Shown piece after piece: positions 36,865 through 45,907 of a stretch of 47,526 nucleotides of DNA. The notes below the pieces were generated by a model. That model saw nothing but the letters and a program-made list of their open reading frames with translations. It was not told the origin of the DNA and made no database searches. The stretch's first letter is position 1. Each line of letters begins with the position of its first letter. Location of the stretch: NCBI RefSeq assembly GCF_014384885.1, contig NZ_JACRST010000018.1:1-47526 (forward strand), in the 5' to 3' direction. Source of the DNA: Ligaoa zhengdingensis (GTDB taxonomy: Bacteria > Bacillota > Clostridia > Oscillospirales > Ruminococcaceae). Both the position numbers and the translations under genes were made by a program.

Positions 36865-38367
36865 GTGAGAAGCAGCGGAATCCTGATGCATATCACCAGC
36901 CTGCCGTCCCCTTACGGGATCGGTTCGCTGGGGCGGGCCGCCTATGAATTCGTCGATTTTTTGGAGCAGGCCGGACAGGGGTGGTGGCAGGTGCTGCCGA
37001 TCACCCCGGCTGGCGCGGGCAACTCGCCCTATTCGTCCTATTCGGTGTTTGCGGGCAATCCGCTGCTGATCGATCTGGAAGCGTTGGTCGAGCAGGGCCT
37101 GCTCACCCGCGAGGAGTGCGGCGCTGTGGATTTCGGCGGCGATCCTCGCCGGGTGGATTACGACAAGGTGATCCCAGGCAAGCTGGCGCTGCTCAAGCGG
37201 GCGTGGTCGCGCTTGTCGCCGGGCGAGGAGTTTGCGGCCTTTGAACGCGAGCACGCCGACTGGCTGCCCGATTATGCGCTCTATATGGCGCTGCGCGACC
37301 GGTTCGGCGTCCCCTGGTACGACTGGGAGGAACCGCTGCGGATGCGCGAGACGAAAGCGGTGGCCGCCTGGGCGGGCAAGCTGCGGGATGAAACCGGCTT
37401 CTGGAGCTTTGTGCAGTATGAGTTTGACCGCCAGTGGAAGGCCCTCAAGCAGTATGCCAACCGGCATGGAGTGGGTATCGTCGGGGATATCCCCATCTAT
37501 GTGTCGATGGACAGCGCCGACGTGTGGGCATCACCCGAGCTGTTCGAGCTGGACGAGCGCCGCCGCCCGGTCGCTGTGGCGGGGGTGCCGCCGGACTACT
37601 TTTCGCCCACCGGGCAGCTCTGGGGCAACCCGCTGTACAACTGGGCGCGCATGAAGCGCGACGGGTACGCCTGGTGGATTCGCCGGGTGCGGCGCACCGC
37701 CAGCCAGTGCGATATCACCCGCATCGACCACTTCCGGGGGTTTGACGAATACTATGCGGTGCCCTACGGCGACGAAACCGCGGAGAACGGCGTGTGGCAG
37801 AAGGGGCCTGGCGTCGGGCTGTTCGATGCGATCAACAGCGCGTGCGGTTCCCCGCGTGTTATCGCGGAGGATCTGGGCCTGCTCACCCCCACGGTGGAGC
37901 AGCTCCTGCGCGACACCGGCTACCCGGGCATGAAGGTGCTGGAATTCGCGTTCGATTCCAACTGGCGCAACCCCTACCTGCCGTTCAACTACACCACCGA
38001 CAACCTGGTGGTGTACACCGGCACCCACGACAACGACACCGCCTGCGGGTGGTATGCCGCCTGCGGTAGCGCAACGCGGCGGTTCGCGCGCAAGTATCTG
38101 CGCCTGCGGCGGGGGGAACCGGTGCACTGGAAGCTGATCGAGTGCGCCTGGTCCACCCGCGCGTCGCTGGCTGTGGCGCAGATGCAGGACTTCCTGGGCC
38201 TTGGAAGCGAGGCGCGCATGAACACCCCTTCGGTGGCCGAGGGGTGCTGGAGCTGGCGCGCCCTACCCGGGGAGTGCTCCCCGCAGCTCGCCGCGCGCAT
38301 CCGGGCGCTCACGGCGCGGCATGGCAGGGGCCGGGAGAGTTTCGCCCGCACAGCTGCGGCCCAATGA
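36865..38367 (+). CDS. malQ: 4-alpha-glucanotransferase (amylomaltase)
   Basis: A 500-aa GH77 enzyme of normal length. It opens with SSGILMHITSLPSPYGIGSLG, and shows WWQVLPITPAGAGNSPYSSYSVFAGNP, GDIPIYVSMDSADVW, the nucleophile region RIDHFRGFDEYYAVP (about residue 288), the acid/base region VIAEDLG and the stabiliser TGTHDNDT. It transfers maltosyl units between alpha-1,4-glucans in the cytoplasm. GTG 36865 is used as start: TGGAG lies 9 bases upstream and the protein then begins exactly as family members do. It follows ybaK by 15 bases. Confidence 0.96.
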   Translation: MRSSGILMHITSLPSPYGIGSLGRAAYEFVDFLEQAGQGWWQVLPITPAGAGNSPYSSYSVFAGNPLLIDLEALVEQGLLTREECGAVDFGGDPRRVDYDKVIPGKLALLKRAWSRLSPGEEFAAFEREHADWLPDYALYMALRDRFGVPWYDWEEPLRMRETKAVAAWAGKLRDETGFWSFVQYEFDRQWKALKQYANRHGVGIVGDIPIYVSMDSADVWASPELFELDERRRPVAVAGVPPDYFSPTGQLWGNPLYNWARMKRDGYAWWIRRVRRTASQCDITRIDHFRGFDEYYAVPYGDETAENGVWQKGPGVGLFDAINSACGSPRVIAEDLGLLTPTVEQLLRDTGYPGMKVLEFAFDSNWRNPYLPFNYTTDNLVVYTGTHDNDTACGWYAACGSATRRFARKYLRLRRGEPVHWKLIECAWSTRASLAVAQMQDFLGLGSEARMNTPSVAEGCWSWRALPGECSPQLAARIRALTARHGRGRESFARTAAAQ

Positions 38368-38441
38368 GCGAGCTGCGCCCGATATACCAAAAATTGGTAT
38401 TCATTTTTGACAATGTTCACAATTTGTTCAAGAAGCAAAAT

Positions 38442-38471
38442 TTGACAGGTTCCTTCCTTATCCCTTATAAT
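38442..38471 (+). promoter_or_regulatory. Promoter of the deacetylase-bactofilin operon
   Basis: TTGACA (38442-38447), 18 bases, TATAAT (38466-38471). The start point near 38478 excludes a TTG at 38486 as translation start, because its ribosome site would not be transcribed. Confidence 0.85.
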
Positions 38472-38512
38472 AAGAGGTAATTAGATTGCAAAGGCTGCGG
38501 AGGGAAGCTGTA

Positions 38513-39451
38513 TTGTATAACCCAGAAAATGTGCGAAAAATTAAAATTTGCATCCGAGCCGTTTTAATCTCTCTGGTGATTGTGCCATCCATCCTGATGG
38601 TGTCGGTATTTGCAAAAAGCGCCCAGCTTCAAGAACAGATGGAAAACCTCTCGCAGAAGCTGCGGGAGACCGAGACCCAGCTCGAGCTGGAGCAGTCGCT
38701 TGCACAGGAGGACCCGGATTTTGCCGTGACCAAGGCGCAGGTGAAAAACGGCGGGCGCGGCGAGCCGCTCTCCGACCTGTACCCCGATATGATTGTGGAG
38801 TGGCGGGAGGATCCGGTGCGGGTACAGGAGGAGCCGACCGTCTACCTCACCTTTGACGACGGGCCGTCGGCGCTCACCCCCGAGCTGCTGGACCTGCTGG
38901 ACGAATACAATGTGAAGGCGACCTTTTTTGTGGTGAGCAACAACAACGAAAAATATATGGATTACTGCAAGGAGATTGTGGAGCGCGGGCACGCGCTTGG
39001 GATGCACTCTTACACGCACGATTATCAGAAGGTATACGCCTCCAAAGAGTCGTTTTTGGCGGATTTCCACCGCCAATTTACCCAGCTCAAGGAGCTGACC
39101 GGCGAGACGCCGGTGCTGTATCGCTTCCCAGGCGGGTCGGACAACGACAGGCTGGAGAAGAGCGGTTTTTCCGAGGATATCCGCATGGAGATGGCAAGCC
39201 GTGGTTTTATCTATCACGACTGGAACGTCTCCTCGGAGGACGCATCCTATCTGGCCAAATCCAAAGATCAGATCGTGCGCAACGTCATTACAGGGGTGGG
39301 CAACAAAAACCATGCGGTGGTGCTGATGCACAACAGTGTCAACAAGGCCAGCACCATCGAGGCGTTGCCAGAGATTATTGAGACGCTGCGCGCGAGAGGA
39401 TATCAGTTTGACAAGCTGACGAGCGAGATCAAACCGATTCATTTTTCATAA
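38513..39451 (+). CDS. Membrane-anchored polysaccharide deacetylase (NodB/CE4)
   Basis: A 312-aa type II membrane protein: one helix (about residues 14-34, AVLISLVIVPSILMVSVFA), a coiled-coil stalk (QLQEQMENLSQKLRETETQLELE) and an outer NodB domain (from about 110) with the canonical TFDDGP, the metal ligands MHSYTH, RFPGGSDN and the closing VLMHNS. It should remove N-acetyl groups from peptidoglycan or another amino-sugar polymer outside the cell. The start is TTG 38513 with GGAGGG 8-9 bases upstream. The bactofilin gene starts 17 bases after its stop. The coiled coil suggests dimerization or docking to a partner. Confidence 0.92.
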   Translation: MYNPENVRKIKICIRAVLISLVIVPSILMVSVFAKSAQLQEQMENLSQKLRETETQLELEQSLAQEDPDFAVTKAQVKNGGRGEPLSDLYPDMIVEWREDPVRVQEEPTVYLTFDDGPSALTPELLDLLDEYNVKATFFVVSNNNEKYMDYCKEIVERGHALGMHSYTHDYQKVYASKESFLADFHRQFTQLKELTGETPVLYRFPGGSDNDRLEKSGFSEDIRMEMASRGFIYHDWNVSSEDASYLAKSKDQIVRNVITGVGNKNHAVVLMHNSVNKASTIEALPEIIETLRARGYQFDKLTSEIKPIHFS

Positions 39452-39467
39452 CAAAGGGGGAACCAGG

Positions 39468-40181
39468 GTGGGATTTAAAGAAGATTTCAAACGCGCCATG
39501 CAGGAAACCGTGTATGGCAACCAGCTCGATGCGGAAGAGTCTGCGCTGGAGGCCGAAGAGGCCAGTGAGGTTGCAGAGAAGGTGAAGCTGTCTGCCAAGA
39601 AGAAAAAAGATGAAATGACCGAATCGCATTCCGTTCCGGAGCCGGTTCCGGCCAAGGCTACGCCTGCGGAGACGGTGCGGCCGGTCAAGGAGGATATCCC
39701 GGCGCAGGCTGTCCATGAGACGTCCAATGTGACGGTCATCTCGGCGGGAACGATCATCCGCGGCGGCATCGAGTCCGAGGGGGCTATCGAATTCAACGGC
39801 GAGCTGGTGGGTGACGTCAATTGTAAGCAGGAGATGGTCATCACCGGCAAGGTGGAGGGCAATGTCACCGCCGAGCGGGTGCTGTTGCAGGACGCGCTCA
39901 TCAAGGGCAACATCAGTTGCCACACCTCCGCCAACATCTCCGCGGATACGCAGATCATGGGCGATCTGGTCGTGCGGGACGCACGCATCGACGGCCGCAT
40001 CATGGGCAATGTGAATGCCGAGGGCGCGATCATCGCGGGCGAGACGGCTGTCATCGTGGGCGATATTACCGCTTACACCGTCGAGATCCAGAAGGGGTCG
40101 TATTTCGAGGGAAAGGTAATCATGACCGGCCCCTCGGAGGAGAAGAACCGACTGTTCGACAAGTTTCCCAAGATGGTCTGA
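39468..40181 (+). CDS. Bactofilin (polymer-forming cytoskeletal protein)
   Basis: A 237-aa bactofilin. The flanking N-terminal part (1-85) is charged and disordered (VAEKVKLSAKKKKDEM). The DUF583 beta-helix core spans about 88-215 with periodic turns: NVTVISAGTIIRGGIESEGAIEFNGELVGDVNCKQEMVITGKVEGNVTAERVLLQDALIKGNISC... Bactofilins polymerise without nucleotide and often recruit wall-modifying enzymes. GTG 39468 is the start, with AAAGGGGG upstream. Here it follows a membrane-anchored deacetylase, a plausible client. Confidence 0.95.
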   Translation: MGFKEDFKRAMQETVYGNQLDAEESALEAEEASEVAEKVKLSAKKKKDEMTESHSVPEPVPAKATPAETVRPVKEDIPAQAVHETSNVTVISAGTIIRGGIESEGAIEFNGELVGDVNCKQEMVITGKVEGNVTAERVLLQDALIKGNISCHTSANISADTQIMGDLVVRDARIDGRIMGNVNAEGAIIAGETAVIVGDITAYTVEIQKGSYFEGKVIMTGPSEEKNRLFDKFPKMV

Positions 40182-40265
40182 TACATAACCAACTGAAAAA
40201 TGTGCGGCGATGGCTTCGCACCCGGCGTCCGGCCGGACGGCGAAACCACCGCCGCGTTTGTTTAT

Positions 40266-40637
40266 TTACGGCGCGTCCGGCCGGATGCGCCTGGGTGCCT
40301 TGGGCTTTGTCAGCTCAAAGGAGTGATCGATCATCTCCAACAGCCGCTCCTCCGGCAGGTCGCCGCCCACGATGACCGAATTCCAGTGGGCCTTATTCAT
40401 GTGGTAGCCGGGCAGCACCGATTGATAGGCGCTCCGCAGCAGCTCGGCCAGCATCGGTTCGCATTTGAGGTTGATCCACAGGCCGCCCTGCCTCTCAAAG
40501 ATGAGCGCAAAGGTTTTGCGGTTGCCGCTGTGGCGCATCACAGTCCAGGAGGTGCCGTCATTCAGCTTGTCAAACGGGTAGTCCTCGTAAGCGCCCGGTT
40601 TGCTCATGCAGTATTCGATGAGTTCACGGCGGGTCAT
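40266..40637 (-). CDS. MmcQ/YjbR family protein
   Basis: A 123-aa MmcQ/YjbR-type protein: MTRRELIEYCMSKPGAYEDYPF at the start, then FERQGGLWINLKCEP and PGYHMNKAHWNSVIVGGDLPEERLLEMIDHSFELT. The fold is a double-wing 'CyaY-like' domain; described as DNA-binding, without a settled function. ATG 40637 is the family's start and has AAAGGGG 9 bases before it. The final codons coincide with a near-palindrome (see 40228-40280). Convergent with the bactofilin gene. Confidence 0.92.
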   Translation of the reverse strand: MTRRELIEYCMSKPGAYEDYPFDKLNDGTSWTVMRHSGNRKTFALIFERQGGLWINLKCEPMLAELLRSAYQSVLPGYHMNKAHWNSVIVGGDLPEERLLEMIDHSFELTKPKAPRRIRPDAP

Positions 40638-40844
40638 AAAAAACGCCCCTTTCTGTGTCGGATATCCCCAGTATAAGCCGGAAAGCCGCACGGGTAAAGC
40701 AATTTGTTCATATTCTTCCAATTTTATTTACACATATTGCCGTACAATCTGTTAGGATAAAAGGGGTTTTATGAACCACCTATTTTGGGGAATACTGTAA
40801 GACGAGACGAATCACAACTGTTGAGAGAGTGAGAGGGTGCAATT

Positions 40845-43463
40845 TTGCTTTGGTATCATCAGACCGCCGACGAGGTGTTGCGGCAGCTCGAGGCGAACGA
40901 ACAGGCCGGACTCGCGCCGGAGGAAGCGGCGCGGCGGTTGCAACGGGACGGCGCGAACCGCCTGAATGCGAAGAAGAAAAAGACGGCATTGCAACGCTTT
41001 GCAGAACAGTTTAAAGACTTTATGGTCATCATTCTGATGATTGCGGCGGTGATCTCCTTCGTCGTGGCGCTCGGCGGCCACGACAAGACCGAGTTCCTCG
41101 AGCCGGTGATCATTCTGGGCATCGTGCTGCTCAACGCCACGCTGGGCGTGGTGCAGGAGAGCAAGGCCGAAAAGGCGCTGGAGGCCCTGCAGAGCCTGGC
41201 TGCGCCTACGGCCAAGGCGCTGCGCGGGGGTTCGGTGCAGGTGGTACCCGCCGCCGACCTGGTGGCAGGGGATGTGATCCTGCTGGAGGCCGGCGATTTT
41301 GTGCCGGCGGATGCGCGCTTGCTGGAGTCGGCCAGCCTCAAGTGTGAGGAATCAGCCCTCACCGGCGAATCGGTGCCTGCAGAGAAGGACGCGGCTGCCC
41401 AGGTGGAGGAAAACGCGCCGTTGGGCGACCGGCGCAACATGGTGTATTCAGGCACCTCAGTGGTGTACGGGCGCGGCCGTGCGGTGATTGTCGCCACCGG
41501 CATGAACACCGAGATGGGCGTGATCGCCAAGCTGCTGGACAACGAGGCGGACGAACAGACCCCGCTGCAACAGAAGCTCGCCAAGCTGGGCAAGACGCTG
41601 GGCATCGTGGCGCTGGGTGTGTGCGCGGTGATCTTTGCCATCGGGTTCCTCTCGGGTATGCCGCTAATGGAGATCTTTATGACAGCGGTGTCGCTGGCGG
41701 TCGCGGCGATCCCCGAGGGCCTGCCCGCAATCGTGGCCATTGTGCTGGCGATGGGGGTGCAGCGGATGGTCAAGAAGAACGCGATCATCCGGCGTCTGCC
41801 CGCCGTGGAGACACTGGGCAGCGCGTCGGTCATCTGTTCGGATAAGACCGGTACCCTCACCCAGAACCGCATGACCCTCGTCAAGGCCTGGGCGGGCGGC
41901 GAAGTGGAGGAGATCGCCGGTGGGGAGAGCGAGCGCATCCAAAACCTGCTGCGGCTCGCCACCCTGTGCTGCGATGCGAGCATCGAGGTGCAGGACGGCA
42001 AGGAGACGCTGATCGGCGACCCCACCGAGGTGGCGATCGTGGCGGCGGCGCGTAAAAATGGAATCGAAAAGGCGGCGCTGGCGGCCGACTGCCCGCGTTT
42101 GGCCGAGCTGCCGTTCGACTCCGACCGCAAGCTGATGACCACCGTCAACCGGATCGACGGCAAGCTGTTGGCCATCGTCAAGGGTGCGTTCGACGTGCTC
42201 TCCCAGCGGGTGGTCAATTTTGATGAGCGGGCGGCCGCGGAGGTCAACGCGGCTATGGGCGAGGACGCGCTGCGGGTGCTGGCCGTGGCCGTCAAGCCGC
42301 TCGACGAGGCGCCCGAGAACCCCACCAGCGACCAGCTCGAGCAGGGGCTCACCTTTGTGGGCCTGCTCGGCATGATCGACCCGCCGCGCGAGGAGGCCAA
42401 GCAGGCGGTCGCCACCTGCATCAAGGCGGGCATCCGCCCGGTGATGATCACCGGCGACCACGTGGCCACCGCGAGCGCCATCGCCCGCCAGCTCGGCATC
42501 CTCACCGACGGTACCGAGGCGATCTCGGGCGCACAGCTCGCCGCCATGAGCGAGCAGGAGCTCAACCTCAACATCCGGCGCTATTCGGTCTACGCCCGCG
42601 TCTCGCCCGAGGATAAAATCCGCATCGTCAAGGCGTGGCAGAACAGCGGCGCGATGGTGTCGATGACCGGCGACGGGGTGAACGATGCGCCCGCCCTCAA
42701 GGCGGCCGACATCGGCTGCGCGATGGGCGTGACCGGCACCGAGGTGGCCAAGGGCGCGGCGGATATGATCCTCACCGACGACAACTTTGCCACCATCGTC
42801 AGCGCTGTCAAAGAGGGGCGCGGTATCTACGACAACATCAAAAAAGCGGTGCAGTTCCTGCTGGGGTCCAACATCGGCGAATTGTTCACCGTATTCTTCT
42901 CGATGTTATTCTGGCGGCAGTCCCCGCTGCTCGCCATTCAGCTGCTGTGGATCAACCTGGTCACCGACGGCCTACCCGCGCTCGCGCTGGGCATGGAGCC
43001 GGTTGAAAAGGACGTGATGTCCCGCAAGCCCAAACCCAAGAACGAGAGCATCTTCGCAGGCGGGCTCGGGGTGCGCATCGTGCTGCAGGGCCTGATGTTT
43101 GCGGCGCTCACCCTGAGCGGCTTCTACATCGGCTACACGGTGGGCGGTTCGATCGAGGCGGCCGAGACGATGGCCTTCCTGGTGCTGGCGGTCTCGCAGC
43201 TGTTCCATGCGTTCAATGTGCGCTCCACCCACTCCCTGTTCGTGGTGGGGCTCACCAGCAACTGGTATATGCTCGGGGCGTTCGCGGTGTCGATGCTGCT
43301 CATCCTGCTGATCGCCTTCATCCCTCCGGTTGCGGCGGTGTTCGGTCTGGTGCGCCTGACACAGCGGCTCTATCTGATCGCTTTGGGGCTGGCCTTTGTG
43401 CCGGTGGTAATCATCGAGCTGGAGAAGCTCGGCCGCGCGATCTACCGCAAAATAAAAAAATAA
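40845..43463 (+). CDS. Calcium-type cation P-ATPase (type II)
   Basis: An 872-aa P-type ATPase of the SERCA/PMCA-like bacterial group. Signatures in order: N-terminal cation-ATPase domain (1-65), ESALTGESVPAEKD (TGES), AAIPEGLPAIVAI (membrane site PEGLP), the phosphorylated Asp333 in CSDKTGTLTQNRM, KGAFDVL in the nucleotide domain, MITGDHVATA, TGDGVNDAPALK, and NLVTDGLPALALG in the C-terminal membrane region. About ten membrane helices. It probably exports Ca2+. The start is TTG 40845 (GAGAGGG upstream). A terminator follows. It is a single-gene unit. Confidence 0.95.
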   Translation: MLWYHQTADEVLRQLEANEQAGLAPEEAARRLQRDGANRLNAKKKKTALQRFAEQFKDFMVIILMIAAVISFVVALGGHDKTEFLEPVIILGIVLLNATLGVVQESKAEKALEALQSLAAPTAKALRGGSVQVVPAADLVAGDVILLEAGDFVPADARLLESASLKCEESALTGESVPAEKDAAAQVEENAPLGDRRNMVYSGTSVVYGRGRAVIVATGMNTEMGVIAKLLDNEADEQTPLQQKLAKLGKTLGIVALGVCAVIFAIGFLSGMPLMEIFMTAVSLAVAAIPEGLPAIVAIVLAMGVQRMVKKNAIIRRLPAVETLGSASVICSDKTGTLTQNRMTLVKAWAGGEVEEIAGGESERIQNLLRLATLCCDASIEVQDGKETLIGDPTEVAIVAAARKNGIEKAALAADCPRLAELPFDSDRKLMTTVNRIDGKLLAIVKGAFDVLSQRVVNFDERAAAEVNAAMGEDALRVLAVAVKPLDEAPENPTSDQLEQGLTFVGLLGMIDPPREEAKQAVATCIKAGIRPVMITGDHVATASAIARQLGILTDGTEAISGAQLAAMSEQELNLNIRRYSVYARVSPEDKIRIVKAWQNSGAMVSMTGDGVNDAPALKAADIGCAMGVTGTEVAKGAADMILTDDNFATIVSAVKEGRGIYDNIKKAVQFLLGSNIGELFTVFFSMLFWRQSPLLAIQLLWINLVTDGLPALALGMEPVEKDVMSRKPKPKNESIFAGGLGVRIVLQGLMFAALTLSGFYIGYTVGGSIEAAETMAFLVLAVSQLFHAFNVRSTHSLFVVGLTSNWYMLGAFAVSMLLILLIAFIPPVAAVFGLVRLTQRLYLIALGLAFVPVVIIELEKLGRAIYRKIKK

Positions 43464-43474
43464 GGTGATATCCC

Positions 43475-43515
43475 CGCCGGAGAGGGCGCCTTTGCGCGCC
43501 TTCCCCGGCGTTTTT
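43475..43515 (+). terminator. Terminator of the P-ATPase gene
   Basis: CGCCGG (43475-43480) with GGGCGC pairs with GCGCGCC...CCGGCG (43495-43510); TTTTT follows. Confidence 0.8.
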
Positions 43516-43527
43516 GCACTCCGCCCA

Positions 43528-43556
43528 TTGACGGACGGGCCGCAACTGGGTACAAT
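43528..43556 (+). promoter_or_regulatory. Promoter of the Dabb-cimA unit
   Basis: TTGACG (43528-43533), 17 bases, TACAAT (43551-43556), 40 bases before the ATG. Confidence 0.8.
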
Positions 43557-43595
43557 GAAAAGCGGTAATCTTGATTGGGAAAGGATGCGTTTACA

Positions 43596-43892
43596 ATGGT
43601 ACGTCACATCGTGTTTTGGAATTTGAAGGAGGAGGCCGACGGGCGCGGCAAATGGGACAACGCCAAACTCATGAAGGAGAAGCTGGAGTCGCTGGTGGGG
43701 CAGGTCGAGGGTCTGCGCCGCGCCGAGGTCGGGTTCAACTTTACCGAGGGCGGCTACGACGTCAGCCTGGTCGCCGAGCACGACAGCCGGGAGGCGCTGG
43801 CGGTCTACCAGAAGCACCCCGCCCACCTCGCGGTGAAGGAATTTGTGCACAAGGTGATCTGTGCGCGCGCCGTGTGCGACTGCGAGCTGTAA
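43596..43892 (+). CDS. Dabb (stress-responsive alpha/beta barrel) protein
   Basis: A 98-aa Dabb-domain protein: MVRHIVFWNLKEEADGRG, a central helix (KEKLESLVGQVEGLRRAEVGFNF), then YDVSLVAEHDSREALAVYQKHPAHLAVKEFVHKVICARAVCDCEL. The fold is a dimeric ferredoxin-like barrel. In bacteria the function is mostly unknown. ATG 43596 is chosen by family alignment; AAAGGATG lies 8 bases upstream. It precedes citramalate synthase by 37 bases and shares its promoter. Confidence 0.9.
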   Translation: MVRHIVFWNLKEEADGRGKWDNAKLMKEKLESLVGQVEGLRRAEVGFNFTEGGYDVSLVAEHDSREALAVYQKHPAHLAVKEFVHKVICARAVCDCEL

Positions 43893-43929
43893 GCGGGGGC
43901 GGATCAGAACAACCGGGGAGGCGTGACGG

Positions 43930-45555
43930 ATGGAGCGGCGGATTGAAATTTTCGATTCCACCCTGCGCGACGGGGCGCAGGCCGAGGGAATCCACTTTTC
44001 GGTGGATGACAAGTTGAATATTGTCCGGAAGCTCGATAAGCTGGGGATTCCGTACATCGAGGCGGGCAACCCCGGTTCCAATCCCAAGGATTTCGAGTTT
44101 TTCGAGCGGGTGCGGATGCTGGAGCTGCGTTCGGCACAGCTGGTGGCATTTGGCTCCACCCGGCGCAAGGATATCGCGGTGGAGGACGACAAGAACTGCC
44201 GCGCGCTGATTGCGGCCGACACCGAGGTGATCGCCCTGTTCGGCAAGAGCTGGGCGCTGCACGTCGAAAATGTGCTGCAAACCACCCGGGCGGAAAACCT
44301 GCGGATGATCTACGACACCGTCGATTATTTTGTCTCGCACGGAAAGACGGTATTTTTCGACGCCGAGCACTTTTTCGATGGCTTCCGCGCCGACCCCGGC
44401 TACGCCTTGGAGACCCTGCGCGCCGCTGCACAAGCGGGCGCGCAGCGGCTGGTGCTGTGCGACACCAACGGTGGCAGCTTCCCTGCGGATATCGCCGACG
44501 GCGTGCGCGCAGTGCGGCGGGAGCTGGATGTCCCCGTGGCGATCCACTGCCACAACGACCTGGGCTGTGCGGTGGCCAATTCGATCGAGGCGGTGCGGTG
44601 CGGCGCGGTGCAGGTGCAGGGCACCTACATCGGATTTGGGGAGCGATGCGGCAACGCCAGCCTGTCCACCCTGATCCCGGCGCTGCAACTGAAGATGGGC
44701 TGCCGGTGCATCACGGACGAGGCGATGGGGCGCGTCACCCACACCGCCCGCTATATTGCGGAGGTCGCCAACTACATCCTGCCCGCCTCCACACCGGTGG
44801 TGGGCAAGAGCGCGTTTGCGCACAAGGCGGGGATGCATGTGGACGCGGTGCAGAAGCTGCACGCGAGCTTTGAAAACTTCCCGCCCGAGCGGGTGGGCAA
44901 CAACCGCAGCCTGCTCATCTCCGAGGTAGCCGGACGGACGGCCGTGGCCAACCGCCTGGCGCAGCTCGACCCCACGGTCACCCGCGATTCGCCGGTGACC
45001 CAGGAGGTGATGGACGCGCTCAAGGAGCTGGAGCACAGGGGCTATCAGTTCGAGTCGGCGCAGGCCAGCCTGGAAATTTTCCTGCTCAAAAAGTTGGGGC
45101 TGTTCCAGCCGTTTTTTGAGCTCGAGAATTTCCGCATCATCGGGGAGCAGTCGGAATCCCACAGGCAGATTTCTTCCGCGATGATTAAGGTTCGCGTGGG
45201 GGACCGCAGCGAGATCACCGCCGCCGAGGGGGACGGCCCGGTGCACGCGCTCGACCGCGCGCTGCGCAAGGCGCTGGAGGTGTTCTACCCCGCGCTCGCG
45301 CAGACCCGCCTGATCGACTTCAAGGTGCGGGTGGTGGAGCAGCGCGCGGCCACCGCGTCGATCGTGCGAGTGCTCATCGAGACCACCGACGGCGCGTCGG
45401 TGTGGACCACCGTGGGCGCGTCGGCGGACATCATCGAGGCGAGCTGGCACGCGCTGGCCGATTCGGTGGAATACAAGCTGTTGTGCGACGACCGGAACGG
45501 CGTCCTGGAGGTCTGCGGAGGGATCGCCGCAGGCGGGGCACAGCGGCAAAAATGA
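43930..45555 (+). CDS. cimA: (R)-citramalate synthase
   Basis: A 541-aa HMGL-like enzyme with a LeuA regulatory domain. The catalytic barrel starts EIFDSTLRDGAQAEGIHFSVDDKL, contains FFDAEHFFDGF and HCHNDLGCAVANSI (metal-binding HxH), and SAFAHKAGMHVDAV. The C-terminal (about 410-520) is the dimerization/leucine- or isoleucine-binding domain. The FDAEHFFDGF motif and length are those of CimA rather than isopropylmalate synthase. It condenses pyruvate and acetyl-CoA to citramalate, the threonine-independent route to isoleucine. GGGGAGGCG lies 5-8 bases before the ATG. Confidence 0.95.
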   Translation: MERRIEIFDSTLRDGAQAEGIHFSVDDKLNIVRKLDKLGIPYIEAGNPGSNPKDFEFFERVRMLELRSAQLVAFGSTRRKDIAVEDDKNCRALIAADTEVIALFGKSWALHVENVLQTTRAENLRMIYDTVDYFVSHGKTVFFDAEHFFDGFRADPGYALETLRAAAQAGAQRLVLCDTNGGSFPADIADGVRAVRRELDVPVAIHCHNDLGCAVANSIEAVRCGAVQVQGTYIGFGERCGNASLSTLIPALQLKMGCRCITDEAMGRVTHTARYIAEVANYILPASTPVVGKSAFAHKAGMHVDAVQKLHASFENFPPERVGNNRSLLISEVAGRTAVANRLAQLDPTVTRDSPVTQEVMDALKELEHRGYQFESAQASLEIFLLKKLGLFQPFFELENFRIIGEQSESHRQISSAMIKVRVGDRSEITAAEGDGPVHALDRALRKALEVFYPALAQTRLIDFKVRVVEQRAATASIVRVLIETTDGASVWTTVGASADIIEASWHALADSVEYKLLCDDRNGVLEVCGGIAAGGAQRQK

Positions 45556-45569
45556 ATTCGGTCGGGGAT

Positions 45570-45606
45570 GCCCGCACGGCCAAAGCAGCCGGTGCGGGTG
45601 TTTTTC
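45570..45606 (+). terminator. cimA terminator
   Basis: CCCGCACGGC (45571-45580) pairs with GCCGGTGCGGG (45588-45598); TTTTT follows. Confidence 0.85.
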
Positions 45607-45689
45607 TGCGCGTTTTAAATTGTTACCAGACTGTTCAAATTCTTTTCAACCGCGCATCACAATTTCCGGTTATACTAAAAACATCGATA

Positions 45690-45862
45690 CGGGAGCGGAC
45701 GCCGCGATGAGCGGCTCGCACAATCAATTCCAAAGAATCAAATTCGGGAAGCTTCCGTTTATAGATCTTACTGTTAGTCTGCCGGGTGGTCGGAACACCG
45801 GCCCGGCAGACGAGACAGACCAAATATTCCAGCCTATGCCCTGCGGCATGGGCTTTTTTTGC
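45690..45862 (+). ncRNA. Candidate structured RNA or leader with terminator
   Basis: Between cimA and the deacetylase there are four successive hairpins: GCCGC/GCGGC near 45705, GGAAGC/GCTTCC near 45748, a large stem GTCTGCCGGG (45777-45786)/CCCGGCAGAC (45802-45811) with an inner GGT/ACC, and AGCCTATGCC (45831-45840)/GGCATGGGCT (45845-45854) followed by seven T. A TATACT at about 45674 may be a -10 box. The final stem is a Rho-independent terminator. I do not recognise a known riboswitch class, and an ORF running through the region has no ribosome site. It could be an independent small RNA or a leader of the next gene. Confidence 0.5.
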
Positions 45863-45907
45863 GCCCGGACGCATATCTTTAACAGAGATCATGCGGGAGG
45901 GATGACG

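Noticed and set aside
35311..37467. 718-codon minus-strand frame
   Set aside because: Antisense to lipase, ybaK and malQ; no ribosome site and shadow-like composition.
38486..38512. TTG 38486 as start of the first deacetylase
   Set aside because: The promoter at 38442-38471 puts the transcription start around 38478, after the supposed ribosome site.
45620..45901. In-frame N-terminal extension of the second deacetylase from 45620
   Set aside because: It would run through a terminator and several hairpins, lacks a ribosome site, and the signal-anchor helix would not be at the N-terminus.
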